A stretch of DNA of 64,000 nucleotides, taken from positions 4,402,001 to 4,466,000 of the forward strand of contig NZ_FNSA01000003.1 of the NCBI RefSeq assembly GCF_900104775.1. Reading direction: 5' to 3'. A model generated the notes under the pieces. It made no database searches. It worked only from the letters and a program-made list of their open reading frames with translations, and was not told the origin of the DNA. Positions 17,529 through 26,393 of this stretch are shown here, one piece after another; the first letter of the stretch is position 1, and each line of letters begins with the position of its first letter. The position numbers and the translations under genes are program-made. This DNA comes from Tsukamurella tyrosinosolvens (lineage in GTDB: Bacteria > Actinomycetota > Actinomycetes > Mycobacteriales > Mycobacteriaceae).

Positions 17529-18644
17529 ATGACCGACACCACCCGGAGCGCGCGATCCGAGGAGATCTGGATCCTCGGGGCGAGCGGGCGCATAGGGAGC
17601 GCCGTCACCGCCGACCTCGCCGCCCGCGGACTCACGCCCGTCCTCGTCGGACGCGCCGCCGACGGCGACCGGTTGCGCAGGACCACCGCGGACATCGGGA
17701 GCCGAACCGTCCTTGCGAACGGCATCGACGACATCGCGACCGAGATCGCCCGGCAGCGACCTGCCGTGGTATTCAACGGCATCGGGAACTACGTCGAGAC
17801 GGCCCCGGTCATCGCCAGGGCGTGCATGCCCGGCGGGCACTACCTCGACCTGGCCGCAGACCTGACCGCCGTCCCCCGGCTGCTCGACCTGGACGGGGAG
17901 GCGCAACAGGCGGGCAGCACGCTGGTGACCGGATCGGGCTTCGGCGTGCTGGCCACCGAAGCCGTCGTGATCAAGCTGTGCGAGGACCGCCCGACCCCCG
18001 CCGCCGTGCGCGTCGACGCGCTCGCCTCGGTGTCCCTCAGCGCCGGAGTCGTCGGGGCCGCCTTCGCCGCCTCCATGATCGACATGTTCGCCACCGGGGG
18101 ACGTCGGTACACCGACGGACGCATGGTCACCGCACGCCTCGGCGCCGACCTCCAGAACCTCACCCTCCCCGACGGGGAACAGGCGACGTCCGCGGGCGCT
18201 CCCACCGCCGAACTCCTCGCCGCCCACCGGGCCAGCGGTGCGCCGTCCGTCACCGCGACCACCGGCGTGGCTCCGACCTCGCGCGCCGTGCGAGCCGTCG
18301 CCCCTCTCGTCGGAACGCTGCTGTCCATCGGGCCGCTGCGCCGCCTCGCCCTCAGCCGGGTGTCCAGGGCCACGATGAAGGATTCTCCGGCCCCTCGCCG
18401 TCACTCGTGGGGACACGCGGTAGTCACCTGGGCGGACGGCACGCGCCGCGAGGGGTGGCTGCGCGCCGAGGACGGCATGGCCTACACCGCCTCGGTGGCC
18501 GCTTCGGTGGCCGCCCACCTCGCCCGCGGCGACGGTCGGCCGGGCGCCTACACACCCGGCGTCCTGTTCGGCGCCGACCTCGCCGAGGAGGCGGGCGGAC
18601 GGTTCCTCCTCGACATCGCAGCCGGGAGCGGACCCGCCGTGTGA
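17529..18644 (+). CDS. Saccharopine dehydrogenase-like NAD(P)-binding protein
   Basis: 371 residues. The Rossmann start is WILGASGRIGSAVTADLAARG (core GASGRIGSA), followed by VVFNGIGNYVETAPVIARACMPGGHYLDLAAD in parts (core GGHYLDLAAD). This is the pattern of the saccharopine dehydrogenase / trans-acting enoyl reductase superfamily. AGGAGAG six bases upstream supports the ATG. The true reaction is unknown. The divergent TetR regulator suggests induction by a small hydrophobic ligand. Confidence 0.85.
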   Translation: MTDTTRSARSEEIWILGASGRIGSAVTADLAARGLTPVLVGRAADGDRLRRTTADIGSRTVLANGIDDIATEIARQRPAVVFNGIGNYVETAPVIARACMPGGHYLDLAADLTAVPRLLDLDGEAQQAGSTLVTGSGFGVLATEAVVIKLCEDRPTPAAVRVDALASVSLSAGVVGAAFAASMIDMFATGGRRYTDGRMVTARLGADLQNLTLPDGEQATSAGAPTAELLAAHRASGAPSVTATTGVAPTSRAVRAVAPLVGTLLSIGPLRRLALSRVSRATMKDSPAPRRHSWGHAVVTWADGTRREGWLRAEDGMAYTASVAASVAAHLARGDGRPGAYTPGVLFGADLAEEAGGRFLLDIAAGSGPAV

Positions 18645-18666
18645 ACGACGCGCCGGTGCGATACCT

Positions 18667-19896
18667 CTAGGCCAAGCGCTCTGCCCGGCGCTTGCCGGAC
18701 CACAGCTCCTCGACGACGACCTGCACGAGCAGCGCGATCGCGCTCCACACCAGCGCGGCCAGCGGCGTTGCCCCGGCGGCGACGGCCGCGACGCCGGCGC
18801 CGAGCAGGGCCAGGGTGATGCCGACGGTGACGGCGCGGTGGCCGTCGAACCCGGTGAGGTAGGCGTCCATGATCTCGATCCCGAGCACCGCAGCCGCGAG
18901 CGGAATGACGAACGCCGACGCGACCACCACGTTGCTCACGTGGGCCTCGTGCGAGATGCCCAGTGCCTCGACGTGCAGGCCGGCGCCGAAGGCGGCGATC
19001 GCCATGAAGATCGCGATGTGCCCGTAGCCCCAGGCGAAGCACTTGTTGGTGTTGCGGACCAGCGCGTGCCCGACGGGGATCGAGAAGTAGATCCACCAGA
19101 TCGACAGGTTGAGCACCATCGCCGCGACGCCGAGCACGGCGATGTCGAGGCTCCAACCCTGCGCCTTGAGCAGCGCCTGCAGCGCGACGACGGTGCCGAC
19201 CACACCCTCACCCAGGGTGATGATGGTGAGCAGGCCGTACCGCTCCGCGATGTGGTGCGGGTTCCACGGGGTGCGCTGGCGCCGCTCGGCGACGTACGGC
19301 CCGCCGAGCTCCACGACGTACAGGATCAGGCCGGCCGCGATGATCTGCCCCAGCGTCAGCGGCGCGAACGCCGTGATCAACCAGCCGATCTGCGCGATCG
19401 TGATCGCGATGATGTAGGTGACCGCGGCGGTGCGGTACTGCGGCGAGGAGATCGCGACGCGGGTCCACTGCGCGAGCAGCGCCACGCGCATGACCACGTA
19501 GCCGATGACGAGCACCGTGTTGTTCGGCCGGTCGCCCGCGGTGATCGACGTGAAGAAGGGCTCGATGCCGAGGGCCATGATGCAGACGCCGATCATCTGC
19601 AGCATGGTCACGGCGCGGAAGAGCCAGTCGTCGGTGTCGAACGCCGAGGCCATCCACGTGAAGTTGATCCACGCCCAGATCGCGGCGAAGGCACAGAACC
19701 CGAAGCCGAGGAAGGCCGTGAAGTAGTGCGCCTCCGCGATGGCGTCCGCCAGCTGCACCCCGGCGAGGGAGAAGACCACCACGAAGGTGAGGTCGAAGAA
19801 CAACTCCAGCGTGGTGGCCGTGCGGCCCTCCTCGTGGGGGTCGCGCCCCGCCATGCGGGTCAAGCGGCGGCGCACCGCCGACGGTCCATCGGTCAC
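18667..19896 (-). CDS. Low-temperature-requirement A (LtrA) family membrane protein
   Basis: 409 residues with about ten to twelve transmembrane helices. Family markers are TTLELFFDLTFVVVF near the N-terminus, WAWINFTW, and HHIAERYGLLTIITLGE in the middle (core AERYGLLTIITLGE). LtrA was named from a Listeria cold-growth mutant, but its function is not known. The GTG at 19896 is preceded by AGGAG at seven bases, which decides the start over a longer frame. Confidence 0.9.
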   Translation of the reverse strand: MTDGPSAVRRRLTRMAGRDPHEEGRTATTLELFFDLTFVVVFSLAGVQLADAIAEAHYFTAFLGFGFCAFAAIWAWINFTWMASAFDTDDWLFRAVTMLQMIGVCIMALGIEPFFTSITAGDRPNNTVLVIGYVVMRVALLAQWTRVAISSPQYRTAAVTYIIAITIAQIGWLITAFAPLTLGQIIAAGLILYVVELGGPYVAERRQRTPWNPHHIAERYGLLTIITLGEGVVGTVVALQALLKAQGWSLDIAVLGVAAMVLNLSIWWIYFSIPVGHALVRNTNKCFAWGYGHIAIFMAIAAFGAGLHVEALGISHEAHVSNVVVASAFVIPLAAAVLGIEIMDAYLTGFDGHRAVTVGITLALLGAGVAAVAAGATPLAALVWSAIALLVQVVVEELWSGKRRAERLA

Positions 19897-19983
19897 GGAA
19901 GATCTCCTGCTCGTCGCTCGAGTTCGTGATCGCACGAAACGTCGATCATCGTAGGCCGGGTGGACCGCCGGCGCGCGCTGATG

Positions 19984-20733
19984 TCAGCGCGTGGTGTAGC
20001 CGCCGTTCGCGAACAGCGTCTGACCGGTGATCCAGTGGCCGTCGGTGGAGAGGAAGTCGACGATCGGCGCGATGTCCTCGATGAACGTCAGGCGGTTGCC
20101 CATGCCCTGCGACTTGTGGAACTCGACGCGCTCCGGCGTCTCCTGGCCGTAGAAGAAGGGCGTGTCCATCGGACCGGGGGCGATGGCGTTGACGCTGATC
20201 CCGCGGACGCCGAACTCCTTGGCCGCGGCGCGGTTGAAGTGCTCCACGGGCGACTTGCCGCCCGCGTAGGTGGAGTAGCCGTCGGTGAAGGCGCCGAGCA
20301 GCGCGGTGACGATGGTGATGAGCGTGCCGTCGTCGTTGAGCGTGCGGCCCGCCTCCTTGATGAAGAAGTACGCGGCCTTCGCGTTGATGTCCAGCATGGA
20401 GTCGTACTCCTCCTCGCTGGTCTCGAGGATCGGCTTGCGCAGCACCTTGCCGACGGTGTTCACGGCCACGTCGACGCCGCCGAACTCGGCGACGGCCGCA
20501 TCGAACAGCTCGGTGACCTTGGCGGGCGCGGTCAGGTCGCCCTGGAAGAGCAGCGCCTTGCCGCCCGCGGCCTCGACGGCGGCCGCGGTCTCGCGCGCCT
20601 CCGCCTCCGACGACGGGCTGTTGTAGTGCACGACCACGTTCGCGCCCAGGCCGGCGAGGTGGCGGCTGACCAGGCCACCGAGGTTCTTGCCGCCACCGGC
20701 GACGACCGCGGTCTTCCCTGCGAGCTTCGTCAT
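19984..20733 (-). CDS. Short-chain dehydrogenase/reductase
   Basis: 249 residues. Cofactor-binding glycine motif GGGKNLGG, NNAG-like motif (here VNTVGKV), catalytic Ser region ITIVTAL, YxxxK in YSTYAGGKSPVEHF, and the PG motif IAPGPMDT. It ends in WITGQTLFANGG, typical of classical SDRs. The N-terminal GGGKNLGG resembles fungal-type or FabG-like reductases acting on quinone or keto substrates. GGAG lies at a good distance before the ATG. It is divergent from a LysR gene that probably controls it. Confidence 0.88.
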   Translation of the reverse strand: MTKLAGKTAVVAGGGKNLGGLVSRHLAGLGANVVVHYNSPSSEAEARETAAAVEAAGGKALLFQGDLTAPAKVTELFDAAVAEFGGVDVAVNTVGKVLRKPILETSEEEYDSMLDINAKAAYFFIKEAGRTLNDDGTLITIVTALLGAFTDGYSTYAGGKSPVEHFNRAAAKEFGVRGISVNAIAPGPMDTPFFYGQETPERVEFHKSQGMGNRLTFIEDIAPIVDFLSTDGHWITGQTLFANGGYTTR

Positions 20734-20799
20734 GGATGTCTCTCCTTCGTCGAATGGGGATACCCTTTGCAATACCCAACGTACGCAGCAAACACACAA

Positions 20800-20840
20800 G
20801 CGACAATCGAATCTTTCCGAAGGATTCACCACTGTTACTT
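20800..20840. promoter_or_regulatory. Candidate LysR-type binding site
   Basis: GAATC-TTTCCGAAG-GATTC is a five-base inverted repeat with a nine-base centre, in the 123-base gap between the divergent SDR and LysR genes. Its spacing suits a LysR dimer. Only the repeat itself is seen. Confidence 0.4.
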
Positions 20841-20856
20841 GTGGAATGCTGGTGGG

Positions 20857-21741
20857 GTGACCACCCCTGATCTCCGCCGGCTCGAGCAGTTCGTCGCCGC
20901 GATGGAGGAGCCGTCCCTCGCCGCCGCGGCCGCCCGCCTGCACCTGAGCCAGCAGGCCCTCTCGGCGGCGCTGCGTCAGCTCGAGCGGGAACTCGGCACG
21001 CCGCTGTTCACGCGGTCCGGGCGCCGCCTCGCCCCCACCGCCGCCGCCCGGTCCCTGTACGACGGAGCGCCGTCCGTCCTGTCCGGCGCCCGCCTCCTCG
21101 CGGCCCGCGCCCGCGCGGCGGGTGCGGAGCGGCCGAGGGTGTTCGTGGTGGGCCGCAGCCCCGCGGTCACCGCCGACGAGGCCTACGAGCTGCTCGAACC
21201 GCTCATCGACCGGCCGGAGTCGCCGTCGATCACCGTCCGCGAGCTGTTCCCGTCGGCGATGACCGACGAGCTGGAGCAGGGCACCGTCGACCTGGTGCTG
21301 CGCCGGGGCGTCGCCCTCCCGGACCGGCTGGCCGGGGTCACGCTCACCTACCACCGGATGCGGGTCGCGCTGCACCGCGATCACGAGCTGGCGGGCCGGA
21401 CGTCGCTCGCGCTGGCGGACCTCGCGGGCTCGCCCATCGTGGTGTGGGCACCGCCGCACGCGTCGTTCTACACGGACTTCCTCGTCGCGCAGTGCCGACG
21501 CGCGGGCTTCGAACCGGACCTGCTAGTGAACCGCGTGCAGGGCACGCCGCCCGCGACGGCGGTGCTGACCTCGCCGCACGCGGCGGCCTTCGTCACAGAT
21601 CCGGCGGGGCCGCGGTCCGGCGGGCGGGTCGTGGTCCTGGACCTCGACGACGCGCCGCAGGTCCCCGTCCAGGCGCTGTGGCTGCCGCACACGACGGACC
21701 CGCTCCGCGCGGAGCTGCTCGCCGCCTATCCGCCGGCGTGA
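20857..21741 (+). CDS. LysR-family regulator
   Basis: 294 residues from GTG (VTTPDLRRLEQFVAAMEE). The N-terminal winged helix-turn-helix has AAARLHLSQQALSAALRQLE, followed by ELGTPLFTRSGRRLAPT. The periplasmic-binding-protein-like effector domain occupies residues about 90-290. It is divergent from the SDR gene and is likely its regulator; the inducer is unknown. Confidence 0.92.
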   Translation: MTTPDLRRLEQFVAAMEEPSLAAAAARLHLSQQALSAALRQLERELGTPLFTRSGRRLAPTAAARSLYDGAPSVLSGARLLAARARAAGAERPRVFVVGRSPAVTADEAYELLEPLIDRPESPSITVRELFPSAMTDELEQGTVDLVLRRGVALPDRLAGVTLTYHRMRVALHRDHELAGRTSLALADLAGSPIVVWAPPHASFYTDFLVAQCRRAGFEPDLLVNRVQGTPPATAVLTSPHAAAFVTDPAGPRSGGRVVVLDLDDAPQVPVQALWLPHTTDPLRAELLAAYPPA

Positions 21742-21754
21742 CCGTCGGGCCGGG

Positions 21755-22507
21755 TCAGCCGGGCTTGCGGGCGGTGACGAACTGCCCCTGCCCGCTGACG
21801 GTCTGCTGCACGTCGACGAGGCCGTACTCGCGCAGCCAGCCGGTGATCTCGTCCTTGCCGAACCAGCGGAAGCCGGAGACCCGCTCCGCGGTCGACGACC
21901 CGAGGACCGACGTGAGCGGCGTCTGCAGCGAGGTGAACAGCGCGACGCGGCCGCCGGGCTTCGCGACGCGGCAGATCTCGCGGACCGCGAGCCGCGGCGC
22001 CGGGATCAGGTACAGCGCGGCGAGGCAGACCACGGTGTCGAAGGTGTCGTCGGGGAAGGGCACGTCGAGCGCGCTGCCACGGACGTAGGCGACGCGGTCG
22101 TCGGCGTTGTCGCGGACGGCGCGCTGCAGCATGGCCTCGGAGACGTCGAGGCCGACGACCACGCCCTCGCCGCTGAGCTTGCGGGCCAGCGGCTTCGTGT
22201 AGAGGCCGGGGCCGCAGGCGACGTCGAGCAGCTTCTGGTCGCCGCGGCCCGTGAGCTCGTCGAGCAGGACGTCGGTGCGGCTGAGCGTGCCGCTGCCACC
22301 GAGGCTGAACAGGCGGGTGAACGCGGGCCGCCACGCCTTCTCGTACACCGCGGCCAGCGCCGGGTTGTGCATGAGCGCGTTGCTCAGCCCCGTCGGCCTC
22401 GCGCTGTCGGGCGCGAGGACGTCGAGGTAGCCGTGGCTGCGGTCGGGCTCGCGGCCGAGCCGGCCCGGGTCGAGCAGGGCCTCCACCCGGTCGAGTGCGC
22501 TGGTCAT
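21755..22507 (-). CDS. Class I SAM-dependent methyltransferase
   Basis: 250 residues. SAM motif I is LLDVACGPGLYT, motif II/III are VVGLDVSEAMLQ and FDTVVCLAALYLIPAP, and the post-motif is KPGGRVALFT. It has the Methyltransf_11 pattern of small-molecule or lipid methylases, similar in layout to ubiquinone/menaquinone or tetrapyrrole methylases. The long N-terminal part (first 90 residues) is atypical. Substrate is unknown. It converges with the LysR gene. Confidence 0.85.
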   Translation of the reverse strand: MTSALDRVEALLDPGRLGREPDRSHGYLDVLAPDSARPTGLSNALMHNPALAAVYEKAWRPAFTRLFSLGGSGTLSRTDVLLDELTGRGDQKLLDVACGPGLYTKPLARKLSGEGVVVGLDVSEAMLQRAVRDNADDRVAYVRGSALDVPFPDDTFDTVVCLAALYLIPAPRLAVREICRVAKPGGRVALFTSLQTPLTSVLGSSTAERVSGFRWFGKDEITGWLREYGLVDVQQTVSGQGQFVTARKPG

Positions 22508-22572
22508 GCGGCCACGCTAGCGCGCCGCCCTCCGGGCCGGGTCGGATCGCGGACCGTCTCCCGGCCCCTCCC

Positions 22573-22635
22573 GACTTAACAGCGTTAGCCCATGCCGCTT
22601 CCTGGGGAAACGTCTGCATCTAACGCTGCTAAGTC
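22573..22635. repeat. Long intergenic palindrome D
   Basis: Arms GACTTAACAGCGTTAG (22573-22588) and CTAACGCTGCTAAGTC (22620-22635) pair at 15 of 16 positions. ATGC/GCAT extends the stem after a bulge, and the loop contains TTCC-TGG-GGAA. It lies just past the end of the minus-strand flavoprotein gene (its last bases overlap the stop) and upstream of the methyltransferase, so it may terminate the former. Confidence 0.65.
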
Positions 22636-23593
22636 ACGCCGGTCGGCGGTCGAGGGTCGCTGCGTCCATGTCCGCCGCGATGTCGCGCTGGAGCAGGTGC
22701 GCGCTGATCGCCATGGCCGCGACGGACCCGGCCCCGGCCGCGACGATGACCTGCGCCATCGGGTTCACGACGTTGCCCGCCGCCCACACTCCCGGCTGCC
22801 CGGCGACCGCACCCATCGGGTCGACGGGGACCGTCGGGAAGGGGCCGGCGTCGCCGCGCTCGGCGCCGAGCTGCAGCAGCAGCTCGTCCTGCGGCACGAA
22901 CCGCGGACCGACGAAGACGGCCTCGCGCTCGATCTCGGTGCCGTCGGCGAGGCGGACGGCCCGCAGCGCGTCCCCGTCGACGACGAGCCCCGCCACCGCA
23001 CCGTCGACGATGCGGGTGCCGCGCGCCTCGATCGACGCCCGATCGGCGTCGTCGATCTCGAGGCCGTTGGTGAAGAACACCAGGTCGCGCGACCACTGTG
23101 GGATCATCAGCGCCTGGTGCACGGACATGGCGGCGTTGTCGCCGCCGAGCACCGCCAGCGGCCAGTCGCGCACCTCGTAGCCGTGGCAGAAGGGGCAGTG
23201 GATGGCGTCGCGGCCGAAGCGCTCGGCGACGCCGGGGACGTCGGGCAGCACGTCGGTGAGGCCGGTCGCGACCAGCAGGGTGCGGGCGCGCAGCACCTCG
23301 TCGCCGACGGTCACCTCGACGAGGTCGCCGGAGCGGCGCACCGCGGTCGCCGCGCCGTCGAGGATCCGCACGCCGTAGGCCTGCGCCTCGCGGCGGCCGA
23401 TGGCGAGCAGCTCGGCGGGGTTCAGCCCGTCGTGGCCGAGGTAGCCGTGCATGTGCTCGGCGGGGGCGTTGCGGGGCGCGCCCGCGTCGACGACGGTGAC
23501 CGCCCGTCGCGCCCGGCCGAGGACCTGCGCGGCGGTGAGCCCGGCGGCCCCGCCGCCGACGATGACGGTGTCCAGGATCTGCGTTTCGTTCAT
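22634..23593 (-). CDS. Thioredoxin-reductase-like FAD oxidoreductase
   Basis: 319 residues. FAD-binding GGGAAGLTAAQVLGRARR at the N-terminus, a redox CPFC pair in IHCPFCHGYEV, the NAD(P)-binding loop AVLGGDNAAMS, and the closing FAD contact GVWAAGNVVNPMAQV. This is the thioredoxin-reductase / low-molecular-weight flavoprotein pattern, but the second glycine motif is atypical (GGDNAA), so NADPH use is uncertain. Similar proteins act with thioredoxin-like partners or in dithiol natural-product synthesis; no such partner lies here. GGTGG precedes the ATG. Confidence 0.82.
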   Translation of the reverse strand: MNETQILDTVIVGGGAAGLTAAQVLGRARRAVTVVDAGAPRNAPAEHMHGYLGHDGLNPAELLAIGRREAQAYGVRILDGAATAVRRSGDLVEVTVGDEVLRARTLLVATGLTDVLPDVPGVAERFGRDAIHCPFCHGYEVRDWPLAVLGGDNAAMSVHQALMIPQWSRDLVFFTNGLEIDDADRASIEARGTRIVDGAVAGLVVDGDALRAVRLADGTEIEREAVFVGPRFVPQDELLLQLGAERGDAGPFPTVPVDPMGAVAGQPGVWAAGNVVNPMAQVIVAAGAGSVAAMAISAHLLQRDIAADMDAATLDRRPA

Positions 23594-23617
23594 GGATCCA
23601 CCGTGCTCCAGAAACAG

Positions 23618-23649
23618 CTGAACCGGCAAGTTTCCTTGCCGGTTCAGCA
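23618..23649 (-). terminator. Terminator hairpin after fadB2
   Basis: Perfect 14-base-pair stem GCTGAACCGGCAAG with a four-base loop, GAAA when read on the minus strand, followed there by TGTTTCT. It lies between the fadB2 stop and the next minus-strand gene, and is the most classical intrinsic terminator in this region. Confidence 0.75.
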
Positions 23650-23671
23650 ATTGTTTCGCTGCGGGCGAACC

Positions 23672-24541
23672 CTACTTGGCGGGGTACTCGTAGATTCCGC
23701 GGCCCGACTTCTTGCCGACGTAACCGGCCTCCACCAGGCGCAGCAGCAGCGGCGGCGCGGCGTAGGTGGGCTCCTTGTACTCGGCGTACATCGCGTCGGC
23801 GATGAACTTGACCGTGTCCAGGCCGACGAGGTCGGCCAGCTTGAGCGGGCCCATCGGGTGCGCGCAGCCGAGCATCATGCCCTTGTCGATGTCCTCGGCG
23901 GTCGCGAAGCCCGACTCGTACATGCGGATCGCCGAGAGCAGGTACGGCACGAGCAGCGCGTTGACGATGAACCCGGAGCGGTCCGTCGCGCGCACGACCT
24001 GCTTGCCCAGCACCTCGGACGCGAACTGCTCGGCGCGAGCGGCCGCGGCCTCCGACGTCGACAGCGAGCTGATCACCTCGACCAGCGGCAGCACGGGCAC
24101 CGGGTTGAAGAAGTGCAGGCCCAGCACGCGGCCGGGGTTCTTCGTGGCGGTGGCGATGCGCTGGATCGGCAGCGAGCTGGTGTTGGACGCGAGCACGGCG
24201 TCGGGGTCGGTGACGACCTCGTCGAGCTTGCCGAAGACCTCCGCCTTGACGGCCTCGTTCTCGACGATCGCCTCGACCACCAGCTGGCGGTCCGCGAAGT
24301 CGGCGAGGTCGGTGGTGAACGTCAGCCGCTCGGCGGCCTGGTCGCGCTCGCGCTCGGTGATCTTGCCGCTGGACACGGCGCGGTCCAGCGACTTGAGGAT
24401 GCGGGCGCGGCCGCCGGCCGCGAGCTCCTCGGTGGCCTCCCAGACCAGCACGTCGGCACCCGCGCGGGCGGACACCTCGGCGATGCCGCCGCCCATCTGA
24501 CCCGCGCCGACGACGCCGACCCGCGAAACTGCTTCGCTCAT
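23672..24541 (-). CDS. fadB2: 3-hydroxybutyryl-CoA dehydrogenase FadB2
   Basis: 289 residues. NAD-binding GVVGAGQMGGGIAEV, catalytic His in GLHFFNPVPVLPLVEV, and FIVNALLVPYL before the C-terminal helical domain. It oxidises (S)-3-hydroxybutyryl-CoA to acetoacetyl-CoA or runs in reverse. It sits 157 bases downstream of aceA, as in mycobacteria (icl1-fadB2), linking short-chain fatty-acid oxidation with the glyoxylate shunt. A terminator lies between them, so it may have its own promoter. Confidence 0.94.
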   Translation of the reverse strand: MSEAVSRVGVVGAGQMGGGIAEVSARAGADVLVWEATEELAAGGRARILKSLDRAVSSGKITERERDQAAERLTFTTDLADFADRQLVVEAIVENEAVKAEVFGKLDEVVTDPDAVLASNTSSLPIQRIATATKNPGRVLGLHFFNPVPVLPLVEVISSLSTSEAAAARAEQFASEVLGKQVVRATDRSGFIVNALLVPYLLSAIRMYESGFATAEDIDKGMMLGCAHPMGPLKLADLVGLDTVKFIADAMYAEYKEPTYAAPPLLLRLVEAGYVGKKSGRGIYEYPAK

Positions 24542-24623
24542 AAGAACTTCCTAACGTAACAACGACTAGAGGTGAGACGGAGGTAACTCTGCAGGGGTAC
24601 GCCCAGAACGTACCCACATACGC

Positions 24624-24661
24624 CGCAGGCGGCCCGCGACGAAAGTCACGGACCGCCTGCG
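24624..24661 (-). terminator. Terminator hairpin after aceA
   Basis: CGCAGGCGG and CCGCCTGCG arms pair over nine bases with a 20-base inner part that can pair further. It starts 38 bases past the aceA stop on the minus strand. Confidence 0.6.
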
Positions 24662-24698
24662 ATCGGCTAGATTCCCGGAGAGGCGGGCCTGCCAGTTC

Positions 24699-25991
24699 CT
24701 AGTGGAACTGGCCCTCCTCGGTGGAGCCCTTCAGGGCGGCCGTCGAGGTGTTGGGGTCGACGGTGGTGGCGATGCGGTCGAAGTAGCCGGCGCCGACCTC
24801 GCGCTGGTGCTTGGTGGCGGTGTAGCCACGGGCCTCCGACGCGAACTCGCGCTCCTGCAGGTCGACGTACGCCGTCATGCCCTCGCGGGCGTAGCCGTAG
24901 GCCAGGTCGAACATCGAGTGGTTGAGGGCGTGGAAGCCGGCCAGCGTGATGAACTGGAAGGTGAAGCCCATCGCGCCGAGCTCCTTCTGGAACTTGGCGA
25001 TGGTCGCGTCGTCCAGCGCCTGCTTCCAGTTGAAGGACGGCGAGCAGTTGTAGGAGAGCAGCTGGTCCGGGAACTCGGACTTGACGCCCTCGGCGAACTT
25101 CTTGGCGACCTCGAGGTCCGGAACGCCGGTCTCCATCCAGATCATGTCCGCGTACGGCGCGTAGGCCTTGGCGCGGGCGATGCAGGGCTCGATGCCGTTC
25201 TTGATGTTGTAGAAGCCCTCGGCGGTGCGCTCACCGGTCACGAACGGCTTGTCGCGATCGTCGACGTCCGAGGTGATCAGGGTGGCGGCCTCGGCATCGG
25301 TGCGCGCGATGACGACGGTGGGCGTGTTCGCCACGTCGGCGGCCAGGCGGGCCGAGGTCAGGGTGCGGATGTGCTGCTGGGTGGGGATGAGCACCTTGCC
25401 ACCGAGGTGGCCGCACTTCTTCTCCGAGGCGAGCTGATCCTCCCAGTGGGTACCGGCGGCACCCGCGGCGATCATGGCCTTCTGCAGCTCGTAGACGTTC
25501 AGGGCGCCACCGAAGCCGGCCTCGCCGTCGGCCACGATCGGCACGACCCAGTTGTCGACGGACTTGTCACCCTCGACGCGGGCGATCTCGTCGGCGCGGA
25601 GCATGGCGTTGTTGATGCGACGCACGACCGACGGCACCGAGTTGGCCGGGTACAGCGACTGGTCGGGGTAGGTGTGGCCCGAGAGGTTCGCGTCACCGGC
25701 GACCTGCCAGCCGGAGAGGTAGATCGCCTTGAGGCCGGCGCGCACCTGCTGCACGGCCATGTTGCCGGTGAGGGCACCCAGGGCGTTGATGTAGGAGCCG
25801 TCACCCTTGGTGACGCCGTCCCACAGGATCTCCGCGCCGCGGCGAGCGAGGGTGTTCTCCTCGACGACGCTGCCCTGCAGCTCGGCGACCTGCTCGGCGG
25901 TGTACTCGCGCGTGATGCCCTTCCAACGCGGGTTGGTGTCCCAATCCTGCTGGATCTCGGCGGCGGTCCGCGGCTGTCCGACGGTGCTCAT
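24699..25991 (-). CDS. aceA: Isocitrate lyase
   Basis: 430 residues from the ATG with GGGGAG upstream; a longer frame to 26036 is less likely by family length. It splits isocitrate to glyoxylate and succinate, the first step of the glyoxylate shunt needed for growth on acetate or fatty acids. The catalytic loop KKCGHLGGK (Cys193), [21 protein letters not shown] and the C-terminal SPSFNW motif are all present. It is divergent from a RamB-type regulator across a 402-base promoter region. Confidence 0.97.
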   Translation of the reverse strand: MSTVGQPRTAAEIQQDWDTNPRWKGITREYTAEQVAELQGSVVEENTLARRGAEILWDGVTKGDGSYINALGALTGNMAVQQVRAGLKAIYLSGWQVAGDANLSGHTYPDQSLYPANSVPSVVRRINNAMLRADEIARVEGDKSVDNWVVPIVADGEAGFGGALNVYELQKAMIAAGAAGTHWEDQLASEKKCGHLGGKVLIPTQQHIRTLTSARLAADVANTPTVVIARTDAEAATLITSDVDDRDKPFVTGERTAEGFYNIKNGIEPCIARAKAYAPYADMIWMETGVPDLEVAKKFAEGVKSEFPDQLLSYNCSPSFNWKQALDDATIAKFQKELGAMGFTFQFITLAGFHALNHSMFDLAYGYAREGMTAYVDLQEREFASEARGYTATKHQREVGAGYFDRIATTVDPNTSTAALKGSTEEGQFH

Positions 25992-26393
25992 TGGCTCCCC
26001 GTTCTTCTCTGCGTCGATGTGGATCTGATCGGCCACCGGGAGGCTGAGCGAGGGTTATCGCTAACCCGATTCGCAGTCCCGGCGTTGCGCCTTCGCCTAC
26101 TGTGCCACACCTAAAGCCGCAGGCCAAGGCGGTCGAGTATGCCAAAGCAAGCCATGAAATCACAGCGATCCTGCTAATCCTGCGAAGGTCCGCAGCGAAC
26201 CTCGCCGGAAAAAGTACGCCCGTACTGGGAGTTTGCGGGCCCGGGGTTCCGGGCCCCGTCGCCCGTTCCCGACGGTCCGCCGCCGCCCCGTTGCGCGACG
26301 CGGGCTCCCCGGTGTGACACACCTCACTGCAAAGGTTCGCCCGAACCTCCGGAACCGGGCGGTAGCTGGGCGTCCGGGACTAAACTTCGCTCC
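25992..26393. promoter_or_regulatory. aceA/ramB divergent promoter region
   Basis: No credible gene is seen in these 402 bases. The region holds a GGGTTA-TCGC-TAACCC inverted repeat (26052-26067) near aceA. Near ramB it holds GGTGTGACACACC (26311-26323), a TGTGA-N6-TCACT CRP/GlxR-like site, ACTGCAAAGG, and the palindrome AGGTTCGCCCGAACCT (26333-26348). In Corynebacterium, aceA is controlled by RamA, RamB and GlxR, so these are reasonable candidate sites. Confidence 0.6.
26313..26328. promoter_or_regulatory. CRP/GlxR-like site near ramB start
   Basis: TGTGACACACCTCACT matches TGTGA-N6-TCACA at nine of ten conserved positions. It lies 66 bases before the ramB start. Assignment to a cAMP-receptor-type regulator is by motif only. 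Confidence 0.5.
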
